A stretch of DNA of 7,309 nt from CAZQXD01 sp964597315 (GTDB lineage: Bacteria; Pseudomonadota; Gammaproteobacteria; Competibacterales; Competibacteraceae). The notes below the pieces were generated by a model, which had not been told where the DNA came from, did no database searches, and worked only from the letters and a program-made list of their open reading frames with translations. Positions 1 to 6,013 of this stretch are shown piece after piece; the stretch's first letter is position 1, and each line of letters begins with the position of its first letter. The DNA lies in NCBI GenBank assembly GCA_964597315.1, contig CAZQXD010000112.1, positions 1 through 7,309 on the forward strand, given 5' to 3'. A program made the position numbers and the translations under genes.

Positions 1-55
1 CCACCGCCAGAGTGACGATCAGTTCAATCAGGGTGAAGCCGGCTTGCTTGCGCAT
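1..55 (-). CDS. Type IV prepilin / pseudopilin-like protein, N-terminus only (GspH/FimT type likely)
   Basis: Only the first 18 codons are present; the gene runs off the left edge. The visible start reads MRKQAGFTLIELIVTLAV. It has a short basic leader, a Gly at position 6 followed by Phe, Glu at +5 of the mature protein, and the beginning of a hydrophobic helix. This is the classic class III signal cleaved and N-methylated by prepilin peptidase (PilD/GspO). Pilins and pseudopilins with this start assemble into type IV pili or type II secretion pseudopili in the inner membrane. The 'IELIVTLAV' form is frequent in GspH/FimT minor pseudopilins, but 18 residues cannot separate that from PilA, PilE or PilV. 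The ATG (55-53) is preceded by a GGAG ribosome site 8 bases upstream. A candidate sigma-54 promoter and a large palindrome lie further upstream. Confidence 0.85.
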   Translation of the reverse strand, partial: MRKQAGFTLIELIVTLAV

Positions 56-63
56 CAGTCTAT

Positions 64-67
64 CTCC
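64..67 (-). promoter_or_regulatory. Ribosome binding site of the prepilin-like gene
   Basis: On the minus strand GGAG occurs here, 8 bases before the ATG at 55. It fixes the start of the partial prepilin gene and agrees with the position of the leader peptide. Confidence 0.7.
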
Positions 68-94
68 ATAAAGTCCATCGCTTGAGAAGAACCT

Positions 95-112
95 ATGCAC
101 ACAGCATGCCAA
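95..112 (-). promoter_or_regulatory. Candidate sigma-54 (-24/-12) promoter for the prepilin-like gene
   Basis: Read on the minus strand the site is TTGGCATGCTGTGTGCAT. The invariant GG (109-110) and GC (97-98) are exactly 10 bases apart, as RpoN promoters require. Against the consensus YTGGCACG-N4-TTGCW it differs at two positions: T for C in the -24 block and G for T in the -12 block. Transcription would start near position 85, giving a leader of about 30 bases before the ATG at 55. Sigma-54 control of pilin genes through PilR-type activators is known in Pseudomonas, so the match is biologically plausible. No activator site was identified, and a short motif like this can occur by chance. Confidence 0.45.
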
Positions 113-146
113 ACTAATTAATTGTTAAAAAACAATTAATTAGTTT
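111..146. repeat. Perfect 16-bp A/T-rich inverted repeat with 4-base spacer
   Basis: The arms are AAACTAATTAATTGTT (111-126) and AACAATTAATTAGTTT (131-146), separated by AAAA. They are exact reverse complements with no mismatch. Only two positions in each arm are G or C, which is unlike a normal intrinsic terminator. The repeat abuts the -24 element of the candidate sigma-54 promoter, between the end of the GAF gene and the start of the prepilin gene. It could be an operator, a bent or melting upstream element, or a weak terminator for the GAF transcript. The sequence does not decide. Confidence 0.8.
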
Positions 147-253
147 CTTATGAGAACACCCTCAGGGCGTGCGAAATGGGAATTTGGGGGGACGGGTCAC
201 GGAGTGAAATGCAGTTTGCAAATGGCCAATCGCAAGTCCAGCAGCGCGTCGAA

Positions 254-271
254 GGCGGCCTCAAAGCCGCC
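254..271 (-). terminator. Possible weak terminator hairpin after the GAF gene
   Basis: GGCGGC (254-259) and GCCGCC (266-271) form a 6-bp all-GC stem with a 6-base loop, starting 5 bases past the stop of the GAF gene on the minus strand. No T-run follows, so it may only stabilise the 3' end or be fortuitous in GC-rich DNA. Confidence 0.25.
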
Positions 272-276
272 CCCCA

Positions 277-1092
277 TCAGTCCTGGCGCTCTTCCCGTCG
301 CCGGCTGTCCAGATCGGCGCTCAGCAGGGAAATGATCTCGGTAGCGGCGCTGAGAATATGGTCGGTGCCAAAATTAGCGTCGCGCATCTCCCGGAAAAAG
401 GTTTTGGCCAGAATCTTGGCCATGTGTCCCCCGTTTTGGGTGATTTCGTTGAGCGCGCCCAGCGGCGTGTTCTGGGTTTCCTTGGCCAAGGCGAGTTGGA
501 TGAAATTGGAACGTAACAGGTGCTGCAATTGATTAACCTGAATGGACTTGCCCACCACCAAGGCGACGATGGTGGCCAGGGCAAGGTCCTGTTGTCCGAG
601 GGTGCGGCCATCCTGGGGCTGGCTGATGTTGAGTACGCCGATCACATGGTCTCCCGCCGAGATGGGCGCGGATACGAAACCGCCCACGGGAACGTCGCGG
701 CGAGCCTTAGTGGCGAAATCGGAGTGTCGGATATCCTCGATAAGCAAGGGCCTACCGCTGCTCGCCACCCGACCGGCGATGCCCTCGTCGAGACCCACCG
801 ACTCCCGATAGGCCGCCTCCGGTAAATGGCCATGGTGGGTGGCCACCCGCAGCCGGGGACCGGAGTGGTGTTCAGGATCATCCTTGAGCAACATGATGGA
901 GCAGTTTTTGACCTGCAATAACTGAGCGGCCATGGCGGCCAAGTCCCGAAGGCTGTTCTCCAGATGGGTTTGGTGTTCCAGAAAACTGGACAGGCCGAAC
1001 AACTCGGTGATGAACCCGGCATTCTCCAATTCCAGCCCCCTGGCTTGGTCGTTCCCCACCCCGACCGACGCTGGGTGATGCGTATTTTCCAT
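277..1092 (-). CDS. Stand-alone GAF-domain sensor protein
   Basis: A 271-residue cytoplasmic protein with no signal peptide or membrane segment. Residues about 45-185 form a GAF domain: a leading helix (LENSLRDLAAMAAQLL), the strand CSIMLL, the hallmark GIAGRVASSGRPLLIED at 104-120, the strand GFVSAPI at 138-144 and HVIGVLNIS at 149-157. GAF domains bind small ligands such as cyclic nucleotides, haem or bilins, or detect redox state, usually to control an attached output domain. Here no kinase, GGDEF, EAL or DNA-binding domain follows. The last ~85 residues (KSIQVNQLQHLL onward) look helical and end in a charged tail, and could mediate dimerisation or partner binding. The ATG at 1092 has AGGATAAGG just upstream. 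The ligand and partner are unknown. The prepilin gene lies downstream on the same strand, but a 221-base gap with its own promoter candidate argues against one operon. Confidence 0.85.
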   Translation of the reverse strand: MENTHHPASVGVGNDQARGLELENAGFITELFGLSSFLEHQTHLENSLRDLAAMAAQLLQVKNCSIMLLKDDPEHHSGPRLRVATHHGHLPEAAYRESVGLDEGIAGRVASSGRPLLIEDIRHSDFATKARRDVPVGGFVSAPISAGDHVIGVLNISQPQDGRTLGQQDLALATIVALVVGKSIQVNQLQHLLRSNFIQLALAKETQNTPLGALNEITQNGGHMAKILAKTFFREMRDANFGTDHILSAATEIISLLSADLDSRRREERQD

Positions 1093-1137
1093 TGCCTTAT
1101 CCTATCGTTGCGCGGCTCGGAGCCGAACAACCCACAG

Positions 1138-1146
1138 CTTATACCA
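1138..1146 (-). promoter_or_regulatory. Extended -10 promoter element for the GAF gene
   Basis: The minus strand reads TGGTATAAG, a TGn extended -10 followed by TATAAG (one mismatch to TATAAT). No good -35 is present, as is common with extended -10 promoters. A start near 1131 would give a leader of about 40 bases before the ATG at 1092. Confidence 0.4.
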
Positions 1147-1179
1147 GAGAACTGGACGCCGGTAGTTCGCGCTCCGGGA

Positions 1180-1200
1180 CTCAACTGCTATGATGTTGAG
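1180..1200. repeat. Dyad symmetry, possible operator between divergent promoters
   Basis: CTCAAC (1180-1185) and GTTGAG (1195-1200) are exact reverse complements separated by 9 bases. The position between the two outward-facing -10 elements suits a dimeric regulator site. A 6-base arm can arise by chance, and no regulator is encoded nearby apart from the GAF protein, which has no DNA-binding domain. Confidence 0.3.
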
Positions 1201-1258
1201 CGCCGCATCTAAAGCTGTACTGTTGCCGTTCGCCCCAGAATCAGCGTTAACCCGCGAC

Positions 1259-1267
1259 TGTTATAAT
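1259..1267 (+). promoter_or_regulatory. Extended -10 promoter element for the PerM-like gene
   Basis: TGTTATAAT gives a TGn extension and a perfect TATAAT (1262-1267). There is no recognisable -35 at 16-18 bases. Transcription would start near 1274, leaving a long leader of about 150 bases before the ATG at 1427. A second weaker TGCTATGAT occurs at 1187-1194. Confidence 0.5.
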
Positions 1268-1351
1268 CTCCGTGACCCGTGAGCAAACGTAGACACCCAC
1301 TCTCCGGGGCGGTGGCGACCCGGCATAGGCTCCAGCATGCCTTGCCGATGC

Positions 1352-1382
1352 GGGAATTGGCAAACTGGACACCCAATTCGCC
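1352..1382 (+). repeat. Hairpin in the leader of the PerM-like gene
   Basis: GGGAATTGG (1352-1360) pairs with CCAATTCgCC (1373-1382) in 9 base pairs with one bulged G at 1380 and a 12-base loop. It lies about 45 bases before the ATG at 1427, inside the predicted 5' untranslated region. It does not cover the start codon and has no T-run, so a regulatory role is only possible. Confidence 0.4.
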
Positions 1383-1426
1383 CGGCGTCAAGCCCAGAGC
1401 CTCAACCCCGGCAGAAAAAAAACCCG

Positions 1427-2490
1427 ATGAAACTAATAAGCGACTGGTTCAGACGTTTTACCGAGGACCCTCAAGCGATGGTCCTGGTGCTGATTCTGGT
1501 GATGGGCACTTTGGTGATCATGTACGCCGGCAATATGCTGGCCCCGGTGTTGGCCGGTATCGTGATCGCCTATTTGCTGGAAGGTCTGGTGCAATACCTC
1601 CAGTATCATGGCCTGCCCCGGCTAGCGGCGGTGGTGGTGGTGTTTCTGCTGTTCAGCGCCTTCGTGCTGTTTTTGTTGTTGGGCATGGCCCCCCTGCTCT
1701 ATCGCCAGCTCACCCAACTGATACAGCAGTTCCCCAACATGCTGCTGCGGGGCCAAGAACTACTGCTTAGCCTGCCGGCCACCTACCCCCGGTTTATCAG
1801 CGAGGCCCAGGTGATGCAGGTGATCGCCGCCATCAAGACCGAGATCGCCAACATCGGCCAAAATATCCTGTCCTGGTCGGTGGCCTCGGTGGTGGGGTTC
1901 ATCACCCTGGTGGTCTATGCGGTGCTGGTGCCGCTGTTGGTGTTCTTTTTTCTCAAGGACAAGGACCGCATCCTGGACTGGTTCCGGGACTTTCTACCCA
2001 CCGACTATGCCCTGGCCAAGCGGGTCTGGCACGACGTGGACTTGCAGATCGGCAACTACGTGCGGGGCAAATTCTGGGAAATCGTCATCGTCTGGCTGGC
2101 GAGTTTTCTCACCTTCGCCTATATNNNNNNNNNNGGCTGTCGGTGATCATTCCCTATGTGGGCGCCGCCATGGTGACCTTCCCGGTAGCCTTCGTGGCCT
2201 TTTTTCAGTGGGGTTGGAGTCCCGAATTCATGTGGTTGGTCGGCGCCTACGCGGTGATTCAGGCCCTAGACGGCAATGTGCTGGTGCCGCTGCTGTTCTC
2301 CGAAGTGGTGGACCTGCATCCCATAGCCATCATCGTCGCCATCCTGATTTTCGGGGGCATCTGGGGATTCTGGGGGGTGTTTTTCGCCATTCCCTTGGCA
2401 ACGGTGGTGCGGGCGGTGCTTAAAGCCTGGCCCCGGCGGGCCATCGTCACGCCCGACGCTCAGGTATCTTCACCAACGGAACCGGCTTGA
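1427..2490 (+). CDS. perM: AI-2E family transporter, PerM-like inner-membrane protein (interrupted by an assembly gap)
   Basis: A polytopic membrane protein of the AI-2E exporter / PerM family (UPF0118). Members include efflux carriers, Na+/H+ antiporters and proteins of unknown substrate; E. coli PerM itself has no settled function. The left part (232 residues before the gap) has the PerM-like start MKLISDWFRRFTEDPQ, paired N-terminal helices (18-55, 65-90), a soluble segment, and a helix ending VLVPLLVFFFLKDKD, a family hallmark. The right part contains SVIIPYVGA, IQALDGNVLVPLLFSE, LHPIAIIVAI and IFGGIWGFWGVFFAIPLA, all typical. The two parts are in different frames as written, because the 10 N at 2125-2134 do not show the true gap length. 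About 38 missing bases, the GLNYxLLLxxLVG stretch, would restore the frame and give roughly 363 residues. The ATG at 1427 is chosen over 1337 because the upstream 30 residues are not family-like. No strong ribosome site is seen; an A8 run precedes the start. Confidence 0.9.
2125..2134. other. Assembly gap (10 N)
   Basis: Ten undetermined bases lie inside the PerM-like gene. The length is probably a placeholder: protein continuity needs a true length equal to 10 plus 3n+1 bases, and alignment to remembered PerM sequences suggests about 38. Confidence 0.95.
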
Positions 2491-2520
2491 AAAATCCCGC
2501 CCTGACTACCGAGGTAGGGC
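2490..2520 (-). terminator. Terminator of the minus-strand transporter/hydrolase cluster
   Basis: On the minus strand GCCCT (2520-2516) and AGGGC (2503-2499) enclose a 12-base loop that can fold further (CTAC/GTAG). After the spacer GGGA comes TTTTT (2494-2490). The hairpin overlaps the stop codon of the AEC gene and lies in the 15-base gap to the convergent PerM stop. On the plus strand only AAAA follows, so it acts mainly on the minus transcript. Confidence 0.6.
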
Positions 2521-3387
2521 AAAATACAAGGCCGCCGGAATCGCTACCAGCGCTCCCAGATTGCCCAGCATGACCAAGGATGCCACTTTGGCTGGCTCCT
2601 GATTGTACTGCTCGGCCACCATATAGTTGAGTACCGCCGGAGGCAGCGCCCCGTAGACCAGCAGCATGCCCCAGTGCAGGGGCGACAGTTCCAGAAACGG
2701 CGTTACCAGTAACACCATGGCCACGCCGGTGAGGGGACAGACCACCGCCCCCAACAAGCCGATGCCCCAGTCCCGCAAGTCGATGTCTAGCAGCCGCACC
2801 CCCAAGGAAAACAGCAGCAGGGGAATGGAAACCTGGCCCATGAGTTGGATGGTGTTGGACAGGGGCGTGGGCAGAGTCAAACCCAGCCCTCCCACCAGCA
2901 GCCCAGCCAGGGTGGCGAGGATCACCGGCATTTTTAATAGCCGGGTCAACCGAGTGCGGTGGTCAAGGATATATAGGCCGACGCTGAAGTGCAGCAGGTT
3001 CTCGATGATAAACAGCACCACGGCGGCCTGAAGCACCGGCTCTCCGAAAGCGAACACCGCCACCGGAATGCCCATATTGCCGGAATTGTTGAACATCATC
3101 GGTGGCACGAACGTGCGCAGCCGCAGCCGAAACAACAAGGCCACCGGCAGGGCCAGCATCCCTGAGCCTAACACCACCGCCAGAGCGCCCAGGGCCAGGT
3201 CCCGGAAAGCCACCAGGTCCAGGGGCTTGTCGGCCAAGGCCCAGAACACCAGGGCTGGCAAAAACACCTGCATATTCAATTGATTGACAGCGCCCATATC
3301 GGGCCGCTGGCGACGGGCGTAAAGATAGCCCACCGTCGACACCGCGAACACCGGGAAGATTACCCCCAGAATATGCAGCAGCAGCAC
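2506..3387 (-). CDS. AEC family permease (auxin efflux carrier type)
   Basis: A 293-residue inner-membrane protein with about ten hydrophobic segments spread over its whole length, the usual size and layout of the AEC (auxin efflux carrier) superfamily. Family landmarks are the N-terminal PVFAVSTVGYLYARR (12-26), FLPALVFWAL (42-51), the conserved FNNSGNMGIPV (99-109) in the first half, and YGALPPAVLNYMVAEQY (245-261) plus LGNLGALVAIPA in the second. Bacterial members move small organic acids such as malate or malonate, but most have unknown substrates, so none is assigned. Translation starts at GTG (3387), only 3 bases after the stop of the hydrolase gene. GGCGGA lies within the end of that gene, so the two are probably translationally coupled. 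It is the last gene of the minus-strand cluster and is followed by a terminator. Export of a hydrolase product or uptake of an acid are both possible. Confidence 0.88.
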   Translation of the reverse strand: MLLLHILGVIFPVFAVSTVGYLYARRQRPDMGAVNQLNMQVFLPALVFWALADKPLDLVAFRDLALGALAVVLGSGMLALPVALLFRLRLRTFVPPMMFNNSGNMGIPVAVFAFGEPVLQAAVVLFIIENLLHFSVGLYILDHRTRLTRLLKMPVILATLAGLLVGGLGLTLPTPLSNTIQLMGQVSIPLLLFSLGVRLLDIDLRDWGIGLLGAVVCPLTGVAMVLLVTPFLELSPLHWGMLLVYGALPPAVLNYMVAEQYNQEPAKVASLVMLGNLGALVAIPAALYFALPR

Positions 3388-3390
3388 GGT

Positions 3391-4242
3391 TCAGTCCGCC
3401 ACCAGCCAGTCGCGAATGGTGGCGATCTGCTCGGCGGCCATCAGGGCCGGGGCATGGCCCACCCCGGCAAACTCCACTCCCCGAGTCTTGGGGCCGCGCT
3501 CTTGCATGGCCTGGAAGTCCTCCGCCGTCAATAGGTCGGACTCGGCCCCCCGCAGAGCCAGCACCGGGCAGCGTATCGCCTCCCAGACCGGCCACAGGTC
3601 CACATCGGTGAGTTCCACGCCCTTGAACGCCTCGGCGATGCCCGGATCGTAGGCCAGTGCATAGCCCCCCGCCTCCAAGGACCGGGCGCCATGCTCAGCC
3701 AGGTGCCGCCACTGGTCGTCGGTCAGGGGGCCGAAGGTGGCCGCCACCACCCGCAAATAGCCTTCCAGTTCATCCAGATCCCCGAAGCTGACCGGCAGGC
3801 CCACATAGGCGGCGATCCGCTCCAGGGCAACCTTGGGAATGAACGGTCCCACGTCGTTGACCACCAGCCGGCGGATGGGATTTTGGGGCTGAGCGGCCAG
3901 CATGATGCCGATCAGCCCGCCCATGGAGGTGCCCACCCAGTCCACGCTCTCGGCGCCACAGCGGGCGATCAGCGCCGCCATATCGGCGCAGTACTGGGGA
4001 TAGCCGTAATCGTTTTTAACCGGCAGCCATTGGCTTTGCCCGCGTCCCACCACATCCGGGCACAGCACCCGGTAGCGGTCGGCCAGGGCAGCGGCCAGAT
4101 AGTCGAAGTCCCGGCTGTTGCGGGTCAGGCCGTGGACGCAGAGCAGCACCCGGGGGTTGTCCGGGTCGCCCCATTGGGTGTAGTGGAGGCGGTGAAAGCC
4201 GTGGGGGCCAAGGCCCAGATAATGGTGGTGGCTGGGGTTCAT
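3391..4242 (-). CDS. Alpha/beta hydrolase
   Basis: A 283-residue soluble alpha/beta-hydrolase-fold protein without signal peptide, so cytoplasmic. The oxyanion-hole motif VHGLTRNSRDF is at 36-46 and the nucleophile elbow G-T-S-M-G-G at 104-109 with Ser106. Asp236 (in GAESDLL) and His263 (in GVGHAP) complete the catalytic triad, so the enzyme should be active. It probably hydrolyses an ester, lactone or amide. The substrate cannot be told from sequence, and 'GRGQSQW' with the Pro-rich cap (130-215) is common to many broad families. The gene begins 21 bases after the stop of the second ABC ATPase and ends 3 bases before the AEC permease, so it sits in the middle of a transport cluster. This suggests it acts on a transported compound. 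The ribosome site before ATG 4242 is weak (CGGAC), consistent with coupling to the upstream gene. Confidence 0.9.
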   Translation of the reverse strand: MNPSHHHYLGLGPHGFHRLHYTQWGDPDNPRVLLCVHGLTRNSRDFDYLAAALADRYRVLCPDVVGRGQSQWLPVKNDYGYPQYCADMAALIARCGAESVDWVGTSMGGLIGIMLAAQPQNPIRRLVVNDVGPFIPKVALERIAAYVGLPVSFGDLDELEGYLRVVAATFGPLTDDQWRHLAEHGARSLEAGGYALAYDPGIAEAFKGVELTDVDLWPVWEAIRCPVLALRGAESDLLTAEDFQAMQERGPKTRGVEFAGVGHAPALMAAEQIATIRDWLVAD

Positions 4243-4263
4243 GGGTCCGTGTCTCGATGGGGG

Positions 4264-5058
4264 CTAAAGGGTGGGCACCGCCGCCAACAGCTTGCGGGTG
4301 TAGTCGTGGCGGGGGTTACGGTAAATCTCCTCGGCCGGGGCCTGTTCCACGATCCGGCCGCCGGTCATCACCAGCACCCGGTCGCTCATATGCTCCACCA
4401 CGGCCAAGTCGTGGGCGATAAACAGATAGGTTAGCCCCAGTTCCTCCTGGAGGTCCTGAAGCAGGTTGACGATCTGGGCCTGCACCGACACATCCAGGGC
4501 GGAGACCGGCTCATCGCAGATAATGAACTCCGGTTCCACCGCCAAGGCCCGGGCGATGCCGATACGCTGGCGCTGGCCACCGGAAAACTCATGGGGGTAG
4601 CGATCCAGGTGGCCGGGCTTGAGACCCACCCGGGTCAGTAGCTCCGCCGCCTTGGCCCGGCGCTCGGCGAGGCGGGTGTCCGCGAAGTGAATTTCCATAG
4701 GCTCCATGAGGATAGCCGCTATGGTCATGCGGGGATTCAGGGAGTTGAAGGGGTCTTGGAAAATCATCTGGATTTTTTTACGGTACGGGAAGAACCCCCG
4801 CCGGTCCCGGTGGGTGATATCCTCGCCCCGATAGCGGATCGCGCCGCCGGTGGGTTCCACGAGCCGGGCGATGGCCTTGCCGATGGTGGACTTGCCGGAA
4901 CCGGACTCCCCCACTAGGCCCACGGTGCGGCCCTGCTCCACGGTGAAACTCACCCCGTCCACGGCCTTGACCTGATCCACCACTCGGCGCAACACTCCCC
5001 CATGGACCGGGAACCAGACCTTGAGATCGCTCACCTCCAGCAGCGGCGTCCCGCTCAT
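4264..5058 (-). CDS. ABC transporter ATP-binding protein, oligopeptide/dipeptide type (OppF/DppF-like)
   Basis: A 264-residue ATPase of the peptide/nickel/opine importer class, acting on the cytoplasmic face of an inner-membrane permease. All nucleotide-binding motifs are intact: Walker A GESGSGKST (50-58), Q-loop Gln101 in MIFQDPFNSLNPR, signature FSGGQRQR (158-165), Walker B FIICDE (178-183), D-loop SALD, and switch His216 in AHD. The insert between strands 1 and 2 (VHGGVLRRVVDQVKAV) and the ending NPRHDYTRKLLAAVP are typical of OppF/DppF. It stops soon after this C-terminal motif and lacks the longer tail of canonical ~320-residue OppF. Its ATG overlaps the stop of the other ATPase by the four bases ATGA, so the two are translationally coupled and almost certainly form a heterodimer. 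No permease or binding protein is encoded in the window. Confidence 0.9.
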   Translation of the reverse strand: MSGTPLLEVSDLKVWFPVHGGVLRRVVDQVKAVDGVSFTVEQGRTVGLVGESGSGKSTIGKAIARLVEPTGGAIRYRGEDITHRDRRGFFPYRKKIQMIFQDPFNSLNPRMTIAAILMEPMEIHFADTRLAERRAKAAELLTRVGLKPGHLDRYPHEFSGGQRQRIGIARALAVEPEFIICDEPVSALDVSVQAQIVNLLQDLQEELGLTYLFIAHDLAVVEHMSDRVLVMTGGRIVEQAPAEEIYRNPRHDYTRKLLAAVPTL

Positions 5059-5900
5059 GACCCCTCCAGCTCGGCGTAGTCGATGGTGGGCAACCGCCGA
5101 CGCCGCGTCCCCAGCCGGGGAATGCAGGCGATCAGCGCCCGAGTATAGGGATGTTGAGGGTCGGCCAGCACATCCTCGGTGCGCCCCTGTTCCACGATCC
5201 GCCCCCGGAACATCACCGCCACCCGCTCGGCGAAACCCTTGACGATGCCGAAGTTATGGGTAATGAGAATAATGGACATGGCGGTGGATTGCTTGATCTC
5301 CTTGAGCAGGTTCATGATCTCCGCCTGGATGGTCACGTCCAGGGCAGTGGTGGGTTCGTCGGCCACCAGCAACTGCGGCCGACAAGCCAGGGCCATGGCG
5401 ATCACTACCCGCTGATTCATGCCCCCGGAGAGTTGGTGGGGATAGTCCCGGTAGCGCCGCTCTGGGTCGCGAATGCCCACCTGGGCCAGGGCTTCCACCA
5501 CCCGGGCGGTGACGTCGCCTGCGTCGGGAAAATGCAGTCGGATGGCCTCGGCGATCTGGTCGCCCACGGTGAATACCGGGTTCAGGGACGCCGATGGCTC
5601 CTGGAACACATAAGCGATCTGTCGGCCCCGCAGCGCCCGCAATTGGCGGCCATTCATGGCCAGCACCTCCTGGCCCCGATAACGGATGGAACCCTCGATC
5701 CGGCAAACCGGCGGCCTAGGCAGCAACCGGGTCAGGGATAGGGCGGTAACGCTTTTGCCGGAACCCGACTCCCCTACCACCGCCAGGGTCTCCCCTTCGG
5801 CCAGGGCAAAGCCAATCCCCTCCACCGCCTGCTCCAGGCCGTGACGGCTGCGAAAAGCGATGTGTAGATCCTGGACTTCCAGCAGAGGAGCGGCAGTCAT
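5055..5900 (-). CDS. ABC transporter ATP-binding protein, oligopeptide/dipeptide type (OppD/DppD-like)
   Basis: A 281-residue ATPase, partner of the downstream OppF/DppF-like protein. Walker A is GESGSGKSV (43-51), the Q-loop Gln is 100 in VFQEPSASLNP, the signature is LSGGMNQR (157-164), Walker B is LLVADE (177-182), and the switch His is 215 in THN. The ending HPYTRALIACIPRLGTRRRRLP is the oligopeptide-transporter C-terminal motif. The pair would power import of peptides or peptide-like solutes; the substrate is unknown. The ATG at 5900 (MTAAPLLEVQDL) is preferred because it matches the normal family start. An in-frame TTG at 5972 would add 24 residues unlike the family. Presumed ribosome site GGAAA lies about 7 bases upstream but inside a strong hairpin (5907-5953). 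It is the first gene of the cluster. The preceding gene is an unrelated DUF4124 protein, not a permease as in opp/dpp operons. Confidence 0.9.
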   Translation of the reverse strand: MTAAPLLEVQDLHIAFRSRHGLEQAVEGIGFALAEGETLAVVGESGSGKSVTALSLTRLLPRPPVCRIEGSIRYRGQEVLAMNGRQLRALRGRQIAYVFQEPSASLNPVFTVGDQIAEAIRLHFPDAGDVTARVVEALAQVGIRDPERRYRDYPHQLSGGMNQRVVIAMALACRPQLLVADEPTTALDVTIQAEIMNLLKEIKQSTAMSIILITHNFGIVKGFAERVAVMFRGRIVEQGRTEDVLADPQHPYTRALIACIPRLGTRRRRLPTIDYAELEGS

Positions 5901-5906
5901 GGTCGG

Positions 5907-5953
5907 TTTCCGGTTAAGGGCGCCCGCCGGGACGCGTGGGCGCTTACCGGAAA
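5907..5953 (-). promoter_or_regulatory. Leader hairpin covering the ribosome site of the ABC ATPase cluster
   Basis: Two arms pair over 16 base pairs: 5907-5914 with 5946-5953 (TTTCCGGT/ACCGGAAA), 5916-5918 with 5943-5945, and 5921-5925 with 5938-5942 (CGCCC/GGGCG). There is one bulged base at 5915, two at 5919-5920, and a 12-base loop. In the minus-strand mRNA the 3' arm ends in ...CCGGAAA, 6 bases before the AUG at 5900, so the only plausible Shine-Dalgarno (GGAAA) is buried in the stem. No T-run follows, so it is not a standard terminator. Translational control (thermosensor-like, protein-bound or switch-like) is an inference. Confidence 0.5.
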
Positions 5954-6013
5954 CAAGATAGCACGAAGCCAAGGACTGGCAGGATTATCGACAAGACTCA
6001 AAGGCCACAGACT

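Larger units (their letters stand above)
1093..1426. other. Divergent intergenic region between the GAF gene and the PerM-like gene
   Basis: No convincing gene is seen in these 334 bases. The region holds an extended -10 element facing each way, a dyad symmetry between them (1180-1200), and a hairpin (1352-1382) in what would be the PerM leader. Short open frames that cross it have unconvincing composition. Confidence 0.6.

Noticed and set aside
1209..1391. Minus-strand 60-codon frame in the divergent intergenic region
   Set aside because: It overlaps the PerM promoter and leader hairpin, and its composition is not protein-like.
1337..1426. Earlier ATG start for the PerM-like protein
   Set aside because: The extra 30 residues (CRCGNWQTGHPIRPASS and so on) are not membrane- or family-like, and they cover the leader hairpin. 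The family start MKLISDWFRRF fits ATG 1427.
1427..2490. PerM-like gene as a true frameshifted pseudogene
   Set aside because: The frame change coincides exactly with the N run, and the missing family segment has the length needed to restore the frame, so it is an assembly artefact.
3691..4434. Long plus-strand open frame of 247 codons opposite the hydrolase and ABC ATPase
   Set aside because: It spans two genes with intact catalytic motifs on the other strand, is rich in His, Gly, Gln and Val as expected for an antisense frame in GC-rich DNA, and has no recognisable domain. The same applies to 5151-5741 (+), 642-1184 (-) and 2963-3595 (-).
5901..5972. TTG start extending the first ABC ATPase by 24 residues
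   Set aside because: The extension (ASCYLVSGKRPRVPAG) is unlike the family, and it is encoded by the hairpin leader. ATG 5900 gives the normal family start.
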